Source: Chloroflexota bacterium (GTDB lineage: Bacteria; Chloroflexota; Ktedonobacteria; Ktedonobacterales; JACDGC01). From it: a DNA stretch of 6,579 nt. Below are positions 1 to 6,539 of the stretch, piece after piece. The stretch lies in NCBI GenBank assembly GCA_021812265.1, contig JAKAOI010000137.1, positions 1 through 6,579 of the forward strand, read 5' to 3'. Within the stretch, counting starts at the first letter, position 1. Each line of letters starts with the position of its first letter. The notes beneath the pieces were generated by a model. That model saw only the letters and a list, made by a program, of their open reading frames with translations, had not been told where the DNA came from and did no database searches. A program made the translations under genes and the position numbers.

Positions 1-1932
1 TATCATAGCGGCGCGAAACGTTTCCAGCGCCGACTCATCAGTAAGATCATCCGGCAGCGTAAAAAATCTGCGGCCAAATTCATCACTATGCTGATGAATC
101 CATCGTGAAATAATAGCTATTTGGTCTACCTCGGCTTTGCCGATTTTCGTGGGACGAGGCGCCAGCCATTCCGCGCGCATCAGCAATTCATTCAGCGTTT
201 GCCGCAAAACTGGCGCATCCGCTAAAACAGCGCGCTGCTCTATAAGACGGCCATGCCTTACTAAAAACAATTCCACATGATTTTCTTTCACCGAGGGATA
301 TACAATGCATAAATTATTAGCCTCTACCGCTCCGGTGATTAATTTTTGCCCCAACAGCACGCGATCGACATTTTGAATAATATCCCGCAGAGCGGCTGCT
401 TTTTCAAAATCATCCTTATCCGCCGCGTCCCACATTTTTTGCCGCAACGCATCCATCATATCATTCCGGCTGTTTGCCAAAAATTCTATGACTTCGTGTA
501 TCACTCGCTGATACTCCGCGGGACTGATATCGCCGCGGCACGGCGCAGGACACCGCCCCATATGGTATCTAAGGCAAGCGTCACTTGGCTTAGCCCGTGG
601 CGGAAGCGAACGTGTGCAGGTGCGGATTGCAAATAGTTTTTGAATAACATCTATTGTAGCGTCCACGGCGCGGCGTGAATTAAACGGCCCAAAATACCGG
701 CCGCCATCAGCGCTGATTTGTTTTGTGGCGTATACGCGGGGGAAATCTGCAGAAATATCAATTTTTATAAATGGATATTCCTCATAATTACGCAACTGCA
801 CATTATACCGCGGTTGATGCTCCTTTATCAGTCGAGATTCTGTCAGCAGCGCTTCCAACTCTGAACCTAAAACAACCGTTTCTATTGATTTAACGTTTTG
901 CAGCAAACCATCCATTTTTCTGGTATATCCCAGCGGATGACTGTAATATGACTGAAGCCGATTTTTCAGGTTCTTTGCCTTCCCAATATAAATAATTTCT
1001 CCAATTTCATTGCGCATAATATATACCCCGGGCGATTCGGGAAAATGCTGCCGCCACGCCGGATTTAAATACATTTTTCCGGTCGGACGAGCAGAGCCGG
1101 GCTGCAATCTGCCAAAAGAAATATTCATATTCAGCGCGGCGGTTAAATCATCCAGTGTGCGTATTCCCTTGGCGCGCGCCAGTTCCAGCAATGTAAAAAA
1201 TACTCCCGCAGTCGTTGCAACATCCCCCATTGCGCGATGTTGCTGATGGACTGTAACGCCAAGAAATCTTGCCAATATCTCCAATTTATAGCGGCGGCAT
1301 TCCGGAGCAAAGCGGCGCGCCATAGCTATGGTGTCTAATCCCTCTGCGGGAAAATACCAGTGATTCATCTCTGCCGCGTAGGTTAAAAAACCCAAATCGA
1401 AGCTGACATTGTGGCCAACTACCGGACGAATCCCAATAAATTTCTGCGCAGCCGGCAACGCTTCCGCAATTGATGGGGCATGTTGTGTCATATCATGCGT
1501 TATGCCGGTAAATTGCGTAATAAATTCAGGAATTTTGCGTTCTGGCCGCACATACGTTTGAAAAGTGTCTACTTGTTCCCCGCCGCGCACAATCATAACA
1601 CCAATCTCTAATATCGAGTCGCGCTGCGCCGCAAGGCCGGTTGTTTCAATATCCACCACCGCAAATTCAATTTCCGTTAAATCGGCGCCGGTAAGGTCCC
1701 ATTCCGGAAGCCCCCAGCGGCCATCCGGTGTTTTTATCACCACATCCGATTGTTCCAGCGCATTGTTCAGCATCGTCATCCATAAATCTGCCGGCGCGCC
1801 GCTTATTTTGCCAAATACACTGGGTAAAAGTTCTTCAGATTCCAGCGGAAATTGCAGCTTTGCCAATTCCGCACGAACTTTCCGTACAATTGTTCCGAAT
1901 GTAAATACTGACGAATCTGATGTGTGCGACAT
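1..1932 (-). CDS. DEDDh exonuclease (DnaQ-like) fused to GIY-YIG / UvrC N-terminal half; 3' end outside the window
   Basis: An uninterrupted frame of 644 codons from ATG at 1932 runs off the left edge. Residues 1-88 form an N-terminal extension whose end (GRWGLPEW, 71-78) resembles a small winged-helix domain; this is inferred. Residues 90-250 are a DnaQ/epsilon-type 3'-5' exonuclease with a full DEDDh set: D94 and E96 (VVDIETTG), D179 (GHNVSFDL), H232 and D237 (HRAMGDV). Residues 300-380 are a GIY-YIG nuclease: PGVYIM, YIGKAKNLKNR with R325, metal-binding E365, and HQPRYN. A UvrC-like Cys cluster follows (C439, C453, C461, C465), then a UVR (UvrB-binding) motif near 491-526 and a UvrC-like beta segment (VRHGRL, 558-563). 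No UvrC RNase H/HhH half is seen before the edge. The layout matches the actinobacterial DnaQ-UvrC fusion type (Rv2191-like), so a DNA repair role is expected. The start has only a weak ribosome site (AGAG just upstream, GGAG further off). It lies 35 bp after the permease gene, probably cotranscribed. Confidence 0.93.
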   Translation of the reverse strand, partial: MSHTSDSSVFTFGTIVRKVRAELAKLQFPLESEELLPSVFGKISGAPADLWMTMLNNALEQSDVVIKTPDGRWGLPEWDLTGADLTEIEFAVVDIETTGLAAQRDSILEIGVMIVRGGEQVDTFQTYVRPERKIPEFITQFTGITHDMTQHAPSIAEALPAAQKFIGIRPVVGHNVSFDLGFLTYAAEMNHWYFPAEGLDTIAMARRFAPECRRYKLEILARFLGVTVHQQHRAMGDVATTAGVFFTLLELARAKGIRTLDDLTAALNMNISFGRLQPGSARPTGKMYLNPAWRQHFPESPGVYIMRNEIGEIIYIGKAKNLKNRLQSYYSHPLGYTRKMDGLLQNVKSIETVVLGSELEALLTESRLIKEHQPRYNVQLRNYEEYPFIKIDISADFPRVYATKQISADGGRYFGPFNSRRAVDATIDVIQKLFAIRTCTRSLPPRAKPSDACLRYHMGRCPAPCRGDISPAEYQRVIHEVIEFLANSRNDMMDALRQKMWDAADKDDFEKAAALRDIIQNVDRVLLGQKLITGAVEANNLCIVYPSVKENHVELFLVRHGRLIEQRAVLADAPVLRQTLNELLMRAEWLAPRPTKIGKAEVDQIAIISRWIHQHSDEFGRRFFTLPDDLTDESALETFRAAMI

Positions 1933-1967
1933 ATCTCTGCTGCTCCGGCCTATAAAAATGAAATAGC

Positions 1968-2780
1968 TTAACCGTTTTTGGCGCGCGGCGCGCTTTTAGC
2001 GGTCAAAAGACGCGCGGCCTGTTTTGCCCGATCCGGTTTCATCTCTACCCGCCATGGTATGGCAGCGTCGAAAAGTCCGAACGCTCCGGCCGCAATCAGC
2101 AGCATAGCAACAATATCAAAAAGAAGTTCCGGTATATGTTTCGCGGCAGTATTAGAAAGAAACAGCATATTTCCCGCGGCGCTAACCGGCGTGGCGCGCA
2201 GCGCCCACCCTGCAATGCCGGAAGGGACTTGGGTAAACAATCCTGAAGTAAGTATAACGCAAAACGGCGCCGTTATTGCCAAACTCACCCCAATTGCTTC
2301 ACTTGTCGACGGCGCAATGATTCCAATGATGGAGCCTATCGCCGCTAAAGCGCAAAACAATAGCAGCGCTGCCCCGGCGCTCCACAACATACCCGGCGCA
2401 GTTTCAGCGGGCAAAATCTGCATTGACAGCGCGCGTAAAAGCAGCAGTCCCGGCAACGCTGAAAGCAAAACAGCGCTGAAAAACGTTCCAGATACAAATA
2501 CGCGGCTAACCGGCGCAGCCGCAAATAAACCAAAGATATTTTGATTTCTCATCTGCGCCATTAACGCGGGAATAAAAAACAGCGCGCAACCGATGATGGG
2601 AAGCGCAATCACTTCAGCGCGCAGCCGCAGCGCAGGCGCTTCCGCCGAATTCAGCGCCGAAAAGGTTATAGCCGGGAGCAATACAGTATAGAGCAGCCAC
2701 GAGGCGCCATTGGAAAATATTTGCCGGAGCATAAACCAAAATATCGTTCGGATCGCCCTGATTTTATATATAAACATCAT
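1968..2780 (-). CDS. ABC-2 type transporter permease
   Basis: 270-residue membrane protein. About six hydrophobic segments are visible, near residues 26-42, 55-75, 97-117, 132-155, 162-184 and 219-238. It ends in a basic, presumably cytosolic tail (K248 to K268, rich in Lys and Arg). Length, segment number and the short charged N-terminus (KIRAIRT) before the first helix fit ABC-2 type exporter permeases (DrrB/NodJ-like). The ATPase gene sits directly upstream and overlaps by 4 bp (ATGA), so the two products very likely form one complex. I chose the ATG at 2780, followed at once by a second ATG at 2777, because an AAGGAGGG site lies 5 bp upstream. A longer frame from 2840 would overlap the ATPase by 64 bp. 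The substrate cannot be read from sequence. Position after the sulfolipid synthase suggests a lipid or envelope component, which is inference only. Confidence 0.88.
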   Translation of the reverse strand: MMFIYKIRAIRTIFWFMLRQIFSNGASWLLYTVLLPAITFSALNSAEAPALRLRAEVIALPIIGCALFFIPALMAQMRNQNIFGLFAAAPVSRVFVSGTFFSAVLLSALPGLLLLRALSMQILPAETAPGMLWSAGAALLLFCALAAIGSIIGIIAPSTSEAIGVSLAITAPFCVILTSGLFTQVPSGIAGWALRATPVSAAGNMLFLSNTAAKHIPELLFDIVAMLLIAAGAFGLFDAAIPWRVEMKPDRAKQAARLLTAKSAPRAKNG

Positions 2781-3847
2781 GCATTCCCTCCTTGCACTGC
2801 GCTGCGCAGAATATCTGAAAAAGATGGAGGCGCCAGCCACATTTGCGCAATATTTTCCCTGCCAAGAATGCTTAAAATATCATCAATACACTTACCTAAT
2901 GCGCCGGGCATAGAAACTGAATCCAGCAGCCAAGAATCGGCAGCGTTATCATTTTTCTTATTTTTCCGGCTTTTCGGTATTGCTATAGTAGGTATCCGAG
3001 TATTCGGAAACAACGAAAATGAAAGCGGATCGCGTTCGGCAATTTCACCAATTTTTTGCAGTTTTTGCCGCATCGGTTCCGTCAGCGCCGAAGACGCCGT
3101 TAGGGTAATATCAATATGCGCCTGCACATGATATTTCTCGGCCAATTCATCCAGCGCGCCAACAGTAATAAGGCTGCCGGAATGCAGAATTGCGGCGCGG
3201 GTAATAACGCGCTGCGCCTCATCTATATGTTGTGTGGCAAATAACGTTGTAATATTTGTTTCACGCCGCAGCGAATCAATCAAATCCCAAAAGACAGCAC
3301 GTTGTTCGGAATCACAGTCGCGCATAGGGTCATCCAAAATCAAAATTTGCGGATAGCCCATCAGCGCGGCGGCGCATCGGCTTACTTGGCGCTGCGCCGG
3401 TGATAAAAGCCGGAATGGCTTCCGAGAAAAATCCGCCATGCTAAATCTGCCCGTTACATCATTAATCGCATCACGGATAGCCTTGGGCTTCATACCGCGC
3501 AGCCCCCCTTGAATCGCCATAAACTCTCGTGGCGTAATAAAATCCGGCGTATCATTTACCTGTGGCAGATAATTGACATATGTTTGTATCGGAATTTTTG
3601 GGTCTTCTAAAGGGCGGTTTTGCAGAGTAATAGTTCCTGTATAAGGGATTTGTCCGGCTAATATCTTTAGAAATACTGATTTTCCGCTTCCGGCATAACC
3701 CGCAACCATAAATATTTCTCCGGCGTAAATATCACAGGAAATATTCTTTAACGCAATATCTCCCCTCGCAGACGCAGCTGCGCCGGCGCAGTGAATCAAT
3801 GCGCTAGTTTGCGTAGTCTGGCCGGATGGCGCAATATCATCTAACAT
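2777..3847 (-). CDS. ABC transporter ATP-binding protein with non-canonical motifs
   Basis: 356 residues. The nucleotide-binding domain spans about residues 17-240. Walker A is GYAGSGKS (50-57). The Q-loop is Q96 (YLPQ), the signature LSPAQRQ (148-154), Walker B ILILDDP (168-174) and the H-loop H207 (ATQH). The order is that of DrrA/CcmA-type exporter ATPases, and the end (PPSFSDILRS, 340-349) resembles the C-terminal segment of that group. Departures from consensus: the signature has Pro-Ala instead of Gly-Gly, the catalytic Glu after Walker B is Asp (D173), and no aromatic A-loop residue is evident before Walker A (LIHCAGAAA). Residues 250-356 form a C-terminal extension with a basic patch (KSRKNKK, 292-298). 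It starts 18 bp after the sqdX stop; AAGGA lies 10 bp before ATG. It pairs with the overlapping permease gene. Substrate unknown; active transport is likely but hydrolysis may be altered. Confidence 0.88.
   Translation of the reverse strand: MLDDIAPSGQTTQTSALIHCAGAAASARGDIALKNISCDIYAGEIFMVAGYAGSGKSVFLKILAGQIPYTGTITLQNRPLEDPKIPIQTYVNYLPQVNDTPDFITPREFMAIQGGLRGMKPKAIRDAINDVTGRFSMADFSRKPFRLLSPAQRQVSRCAAALMGYPQILILDDPMRDCDSEQRAVFWDLIDSLRRETNITTLFATQHIDEAQRVITRAAILHSGSLITVGALDELAEKYHVQAHIDITLTASSALTEPMRQKLQKIGEIAERDPLSFSLFPNTRIPTIAIPKSRKNKKNDNAADSWLLDSVSMPGALGKCIDDILSILGRENIAQMWLAPPSFSDILRSAVQGGNA
2786..2793 (-). promoter_or_regulatory. Shine-Dalgarno site of the permease gene
   Basis: AAGGAGGG on the minus strand, 5 bp before ATG at 2780 and inside the last codons of the ATPase gene. 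This near-perfect site decides the start: it supports the ATGA stop-start overlap rather than the upstream ATG at 2840, and suggests translational coupling of the two ABC subunits. Confidence 0.85.
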
Positions 3848-3865
3848 TGAAGCGGATTCCTTTTC

Positions 3866-5038
3866 TTAATCTGCGGGCACGGAAACAGCTTTATTTCTGT
3901 GGTTCACTTTTTGGTTTTGGGTCGCCTGAATATAATATTGAAATAGCTGCGTGGTGGTTTGGCTCCAAGAATATTCTTCAGCATGCGCGCGCGCGTTGCT
4001 GCGGAACGCCGCCAGCAACGCAGGATTTTGCTGCAATGTCTGAACTGCGGCAACAATTTGCGTTACATCTTCCGGCTCAACTAAATAGCCGGTTTGATTA
4101 TCAATCACTAAATCCGGCAATCCGCCGCGCTTGGCGACAACCACCGGTGTTCCGGCAGCCATTGCCTCCAACGCAACCAAACCCAGTGTTTCGGTAGATG
4201 AAAGAAACGCAAATACATCGGCGCTGGCGTATGCGCCGGCTAACACATTTTTATCTTTTATCATACCGGTAAAAATTACCGGCAACCCTTCAAAAACTTT
4301 CTCCAGGTTTGCGCGCGCCGGACCATCTCCAATAATTGCCAGCCGCACGCCTGTTAATTGCCGCAACACCGGAGCCAGCCTATCGATGCTTTTTTCTACG
4401 GCCAAGCGCGACACGCACACCAGTAAAAAATCTTCGGGATGTCCTTCAGTAAGTTTATTGCGCAACTCGGCGCTGGCCATTGAAGGATGGTATGTTTCTG
4501 CGTCTACCCCGGGACGCCACACCTGCACACGTTTCACTCCATGTGCGGTTAAATCTTGCGCCATCTGGGTAGATGTTGCAAGATTTATCTTGGCCCAATT
4601 ATGAATGGTGCGCAGATACCAGCGGACAAAGCCGGTAAAGGCGCCCAAGCCATATTGCTGAATATATTCAGGGTATTGCACGTGATATGACGCAACCAGC
4701 GGAACTCTGCGCCGCAGCGCGCTGAGCGCTGGGCCAAGCCCTACAAAAGCCGGACTGGCTACGTGAATAATATCTGGTTGGAAACTGGTTATTTCGCGTT
4801 CTGCCGATGGCAGTAACAATGGCAGACCCAGCCGGATATCGGGATATTTTGGATAAGAGACGCTAGGAATAGTGACAATTTTTGCGCCTTGAAACTCGGA
4901 GGGAGTTCCTTCCGCATACGGCGCTATAATAAGCGCATCATGCCCCATGCGGCGCAAATGAGTTATTGTTTGTGTCAGTCGGGTAACAATACCGTCTATA
5001 TGCGGTAAAAAGGTTTCGGTCACCACAATGATGCGCAT
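3866..5038 (-). CDS. sqdX: Sulfoquinovosyl-diacylglycerol synthase-like GT4 glycosyltransferase (SqdX/SQD2 type)
   Basis: 390 residues, GT-B fold, family GT4. The N-terminus MRIIVVTETFLPHIDGIVTR (1-20) is typical of the SqdX/SQD2/MgtA/PimB branch. Other family features are IIHVASPAFVGLG (90-102), VASYHVQYPEY (115-125), the donor-site SRLAVEK (210-216) and IGDGPAR (236-242). The EX7E-type pair is E283 and E291 (ETLGLVALE), followed by GTPVVV and GGLPDLV. Predicted reaction: UDP-sulfoquinovose + diacylglycerol gives SQDG + UDP, at the cytoplasmic membrane face. GT4 relatives use other sugars, so the assignment rests on both resemblance and the neighbouring sqdB. I chose ATG at 5038, where family homology begins. 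A longer frame from 5134 would add 32 residues with no family likeness. The ribosome site is weak (GGGACGG about 8 bp upstream). It is separated from sqdB by 265 bp and followed after 18 bp by the ABC ATPase gene. Confidence 0.9.
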   Translation of the reverse strand: MRIIVVTETFLPHIDGIVTRLTQTITHLRRMGHDALIIAPYAEGTPSEFQGAKIVTIPSVSYPKYPDIRLGLPLLLPSAEREITSFQPDIIHVASPAFVGLGPALSALRRRVPLVASYHVQYPEYIQQYGLGAFTGFVRWYLRTIHNWAKINLATSTQMAQDLTAHGVKRVQVWRPGVDAETYHPSMASAELRNKLTEGHPEDFLLVCVSRLAVEKSIDRLAPVLRQLTGVRLAIIGDGPARANLEKVFEGLPVIFTGMIKDKNVLAGAYASADVFAFLSSTETLGLVALEAMAAGTPVVVAKRGGLPDLVIDNQTGYLVEPEDVTQIVAAVQTLQQNPALLAAFRSNARAHAEEYSWSQTTTQLFQYYIQATQNQKVNHRNKAVSVPAD

Positions 5039-5124
5039 AGTATTTGCCGTCCCAAAAAACTTACCCAAATAGGACACCGTGATGTCGTTCTTCAGTGTTC
5101 TCTTCCTGGTTCTTTGAGTCAGCA

Positions 5125-5142
5125 AGAAATGCAAGCATTTCT
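5125..5142. repeat. Inverted repeat in the sqdB-sqdX spacer
   Basis: Perfect inverted repeat AGAAATGC-AA-GCATTTCT. As RNA it would fold as a 7-bp stem with a 4-base loop. It lies about 87 bp upstream of the sqdX start and is not followed by a T-run on the minus strand, so it is not an obvious terminator. It could be an operator half-site pair or a leader hairpin. The repeat is seen directly; the role is unknown. Confidence 0.45.
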
Positions 5143-5199
5143 CGTCTTACTTACTCTCCCCAAGCGTGAATTCCCGATGGACTTGCGGTACTCATATGC

Positions 5200-5229
5200 A
5201 GTATATCACATTACAGAGAGAAGTGTACA
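5200..5229 (-). promoter_or_regulatory. Possible extended -10 promoter for sqdX and downstream genes
   Basis: On the minus strand TGTACA (5229-5224; 4 of 6 to TTGACA) is followed by an 18-bp spacer and TATACT (5205-5200; 5 of 6 to TATAAT). TG plus one base sits immediately before the -10, giving an extended -10. Transcription would begin near 5193-5195, leaving a leader of about 155 bases before sqdX. This would let sqdX, the ABC genes and the nuclease be expressed apart from sqdB. Assigned by eye only. Confidence 0.35.
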
Positions 5230-5303
5230 TATCAGCGCCTTGGAAGACGTGAACAGAAAAGTCTCTATTTGGATAAAAAATAAGAAATTTATTTTGACCC
5301 TTC

Positions 5304-6452
5304 TCAGCTCCAGCGAACTCTGGCAGGAAACAGATCCATTTTAATGCGGTCGCGGTATCTGACAGCTTTTTCCAGCAACCCGTGAATAGTTTCATCGGTT
5401 AGCAAATGCGGCTGCAGTCCTAAATCAATTAACTTAGTGTGCTTGGCGTTATAATAATGGTCTTCTTTTTCCACCCGTGGATTCTCTACATGAGAAATTT
5501 CCGGATGCAGCCCCATCTGTTGAGCCACGGATTGAACACGTTCCGCCAACTGTAACACAGACCACTGTTCCGTAAATTGATTGTAAACTTTCATCTCTCC
5601 CTGCGCGGCCGGATTCATTGCGGCAATTTCTATGCAGCGCACCGTATCGCGAATATCAATAAAGCCGCGAGTTTGCCCGCCAACACCGTGAACGGTCATG
5701 GGGTAGCCAATGGCCGTTTCAGCGCAAAATCTATTTAACGCCGTGCCAAAAACACCGTCATAATCAAAACGATTATACAATGCTTCCTCACTGTTGGTCT
5801 CTTCGGTGTCCACATTATACACAACGCCTTGGTTTAGATCTGTTGCGCGCAATCCCCAAATGCGGCAGGCAAACAAAATGTTATGGCTGTCATGAACTTT
5901 AGAAAGATGATAAAAACTTCCGGGTTGTTTGGGGTACGGCATAACATCTTTACGTCCGTTATGCTCAATTTCCAAATAGCCTTCTTCAATATCAATATTC
6001 GGCGTGCCATACTCACCCATGGTGCCGAGCTTAATTAAATGCGCGTCAGGAGTATACTCACGCATGGCAAACAAAACATTTAAGGCGCCAACAACATTAT
6101 TCACTTGGGTGAATACGGCATGAGAACGATCGATCATGGAATAAGGGGCAGAACGCTGCTCGGCAAAATGCACCACTGCTTCGGGTCGAAAATCTTGAAA
6201 TGCGTTGCTGACAAAATTGTAATCCTGCAAATCTCCGATAAATATTTGCAGTGGCCGGCCCGATAATTTCTCCCATGCGTCAGCGCGGACATTCAGCGCA
6301 GCAATAGGCGTTAAAGAATTAGCGCCAAGTTCAATATCCCATTCTCTTCTGATTAGATTATCGAGAATGGCAACTGAATGGCCTTTGTGAGATAAATATA
6401 AAGCGGTCGGCCACCCACAGAAACCATCACCGCCCAAGATAAGAATTCTCAT
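5304..6452 (-). CDS. sqdB: UDP-sulfoquinovose synthase (SqdB/SQD1)
   Basis: 382 residues, an extended short-chain dehydrogenase/reductase (sugar-nucleotide epimerase-like). It makes UDP-sulfoquinovose from UDP-glucose and sulfite using bound NAD+, the committed step of sulfolipid (SQDG) synthesis in the cytoplasm. The NAD site is GGDGFCGW (7-14: G7, G10, G13), followed by LDNLIRR (30-36) and SLTPIA (46-51). Family-specific stretches are HFAEQRSAPYSMIDRS (95-110), KLGTMGEYGTPNIDIEEGY (141-159), RATDLNQGVVY (202-212), QTRGFIDIRDT (260-270) and NPRVEKEDHYYNAKHTK (324-340). The catalytic triad is T144, Y181 and K185, matching T145, Y182 and K186 of Arabidopsis SQD1; R100 is also kept. Length is normal and no frame break is seen. 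The start at 6452 is supported by AGAGGAG 9 bp upstream. It is the first gene of the visible cluster, 265 bp before sqdX. Confidence 0.97.
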   Translation of the reverse strand: MRILILGGDGFCGWPTALYLSHKGHSVAILDNLIRREWDIELGANSLTPIAALNVRADAWEKLSGRPLQIFIGDLQDYNFVSNAFQDFRPEAVVHFAEQRSAPYSMIDRSHAVFTQVNNVVGALNVLFAMREYTPDAHLIKLGTMGEYGTPNIDIEEGYLEIEHNGRKDVMPYPKQPGSFYHLSKVHDSHNILFACRIWGLRATDLNQGVVYNVDTEETNSEEALYNRFDYDGVFGTALNRFCAETAIGYPMTVHGVGGQTRGFIDIRDTVRCIEIAAMNPAAQGEMKVYNQFTEQWSVLQLAERVQSVAQQMGLHPEISHVENPRVEKEDHYYNAKHTKLIDLGLQPHLLTDETIHGLLEKAVRYRDRIKMDLFPARVRWS

Positions 6453-6461
6453 GAAGGATAA

Positions 6462-6468
6462 CTCCTCT
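6462..6468 (-). promoter_or_regulatory. Shine-Dalgarno site of sqdB
   Basis: AGAGGAG on the minus strand, 9 bp before the ATG at 6452. It confirms the start placed exactly at the family N-terminus MRILILGGDG. A TAG stop of a short upstream frame overlaps the site. Confidence 0.7.
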
Positions 6469-6521
6469 AATTTGCCCGAATAATGTTTTCGGATAGTATT
6501 TCAAGCGCATACATAATGATT

Positions 6522-6539
6522 AAAAACGCTGCAGCAGCG
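6522..6539 (-). terminator. Possible short intrinsic terminator upstream of sqdB
   Basis: On the minus strand CGCTG-CTG-CAGCG is followed directly by TTTTT. The stem is only 5 bp and lies in a GCAGC/GCTGC-rich stretch that allows other pairings, so this is tentative. If real, it would end an upstream minus-strand transcript about 70 bp before sqdB. Confidence 0.3.

Larger units (their letters stand above)
5039..5303. other. Intergenic spacer between sqdB and sqdX
   Basis: 265 bp without a convincing gene, in a cluster whose other gaps are 35 bp or less. It holds the possible promoter, the inverted repeat at 5125-5142, and a 14-codon minus-strand frame starting at 5195. On the minus strand, just after the sqdB stop, an AT-only 7-bp stem (5277-5295) is too weak to call a terminator. 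A 76-codon plus-strand frame (5114-5344) starts with TTG, lacks a ribosome site and overlaps the end of sqdB. Confidence 0.6.

Noticed and set aside
1981..1997. GCGCGCGGCGCGC followed by TTTT, terminator-like on the plus strand
   Set aside because: It lies within the permease C-terminal codons and faces the wrong strand for every gene here; the T-run is only four bases.
1978..2544. 188-codon plus-strand frame opposite the permease
   Set aside because: Antisense shadow of the permease gene, whose helices and ribosome site are convincing; long antisense frames are expected with this GCG/GGC codon use.
2781..2840. Upstream extension of the permease gene to an ATG at 2840
   Set aside because: It would overlap the ATPase gene by 64 bp, adds a hydrophilic Arg-rich stretch unlike the family, and ignores the strong AAGGAGGG site before 2780.
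5039..5134. N-terminal extension of the SqdX-like protein to an ATG at 5134
   Set aside because: Family homology starts exactly at MRIIVVTETF; the extra 32 residues look like translated spacer and would overlie the inverted repeat region.
5277..5295. AT-only stem after sqdB (AAAATAA / TTATTTT)
   Set aside because: Seven A-T pairs without GC are too unstable for an intrinsic terminator; likely chance in an AT-rich spacer.
5114..5344. 76-codon plus-strand frame in the spacer
   Set aside because: TTG start, no ribosome binding site, overlaps the end of sqdB on the other strand, and no recognisable protein features.
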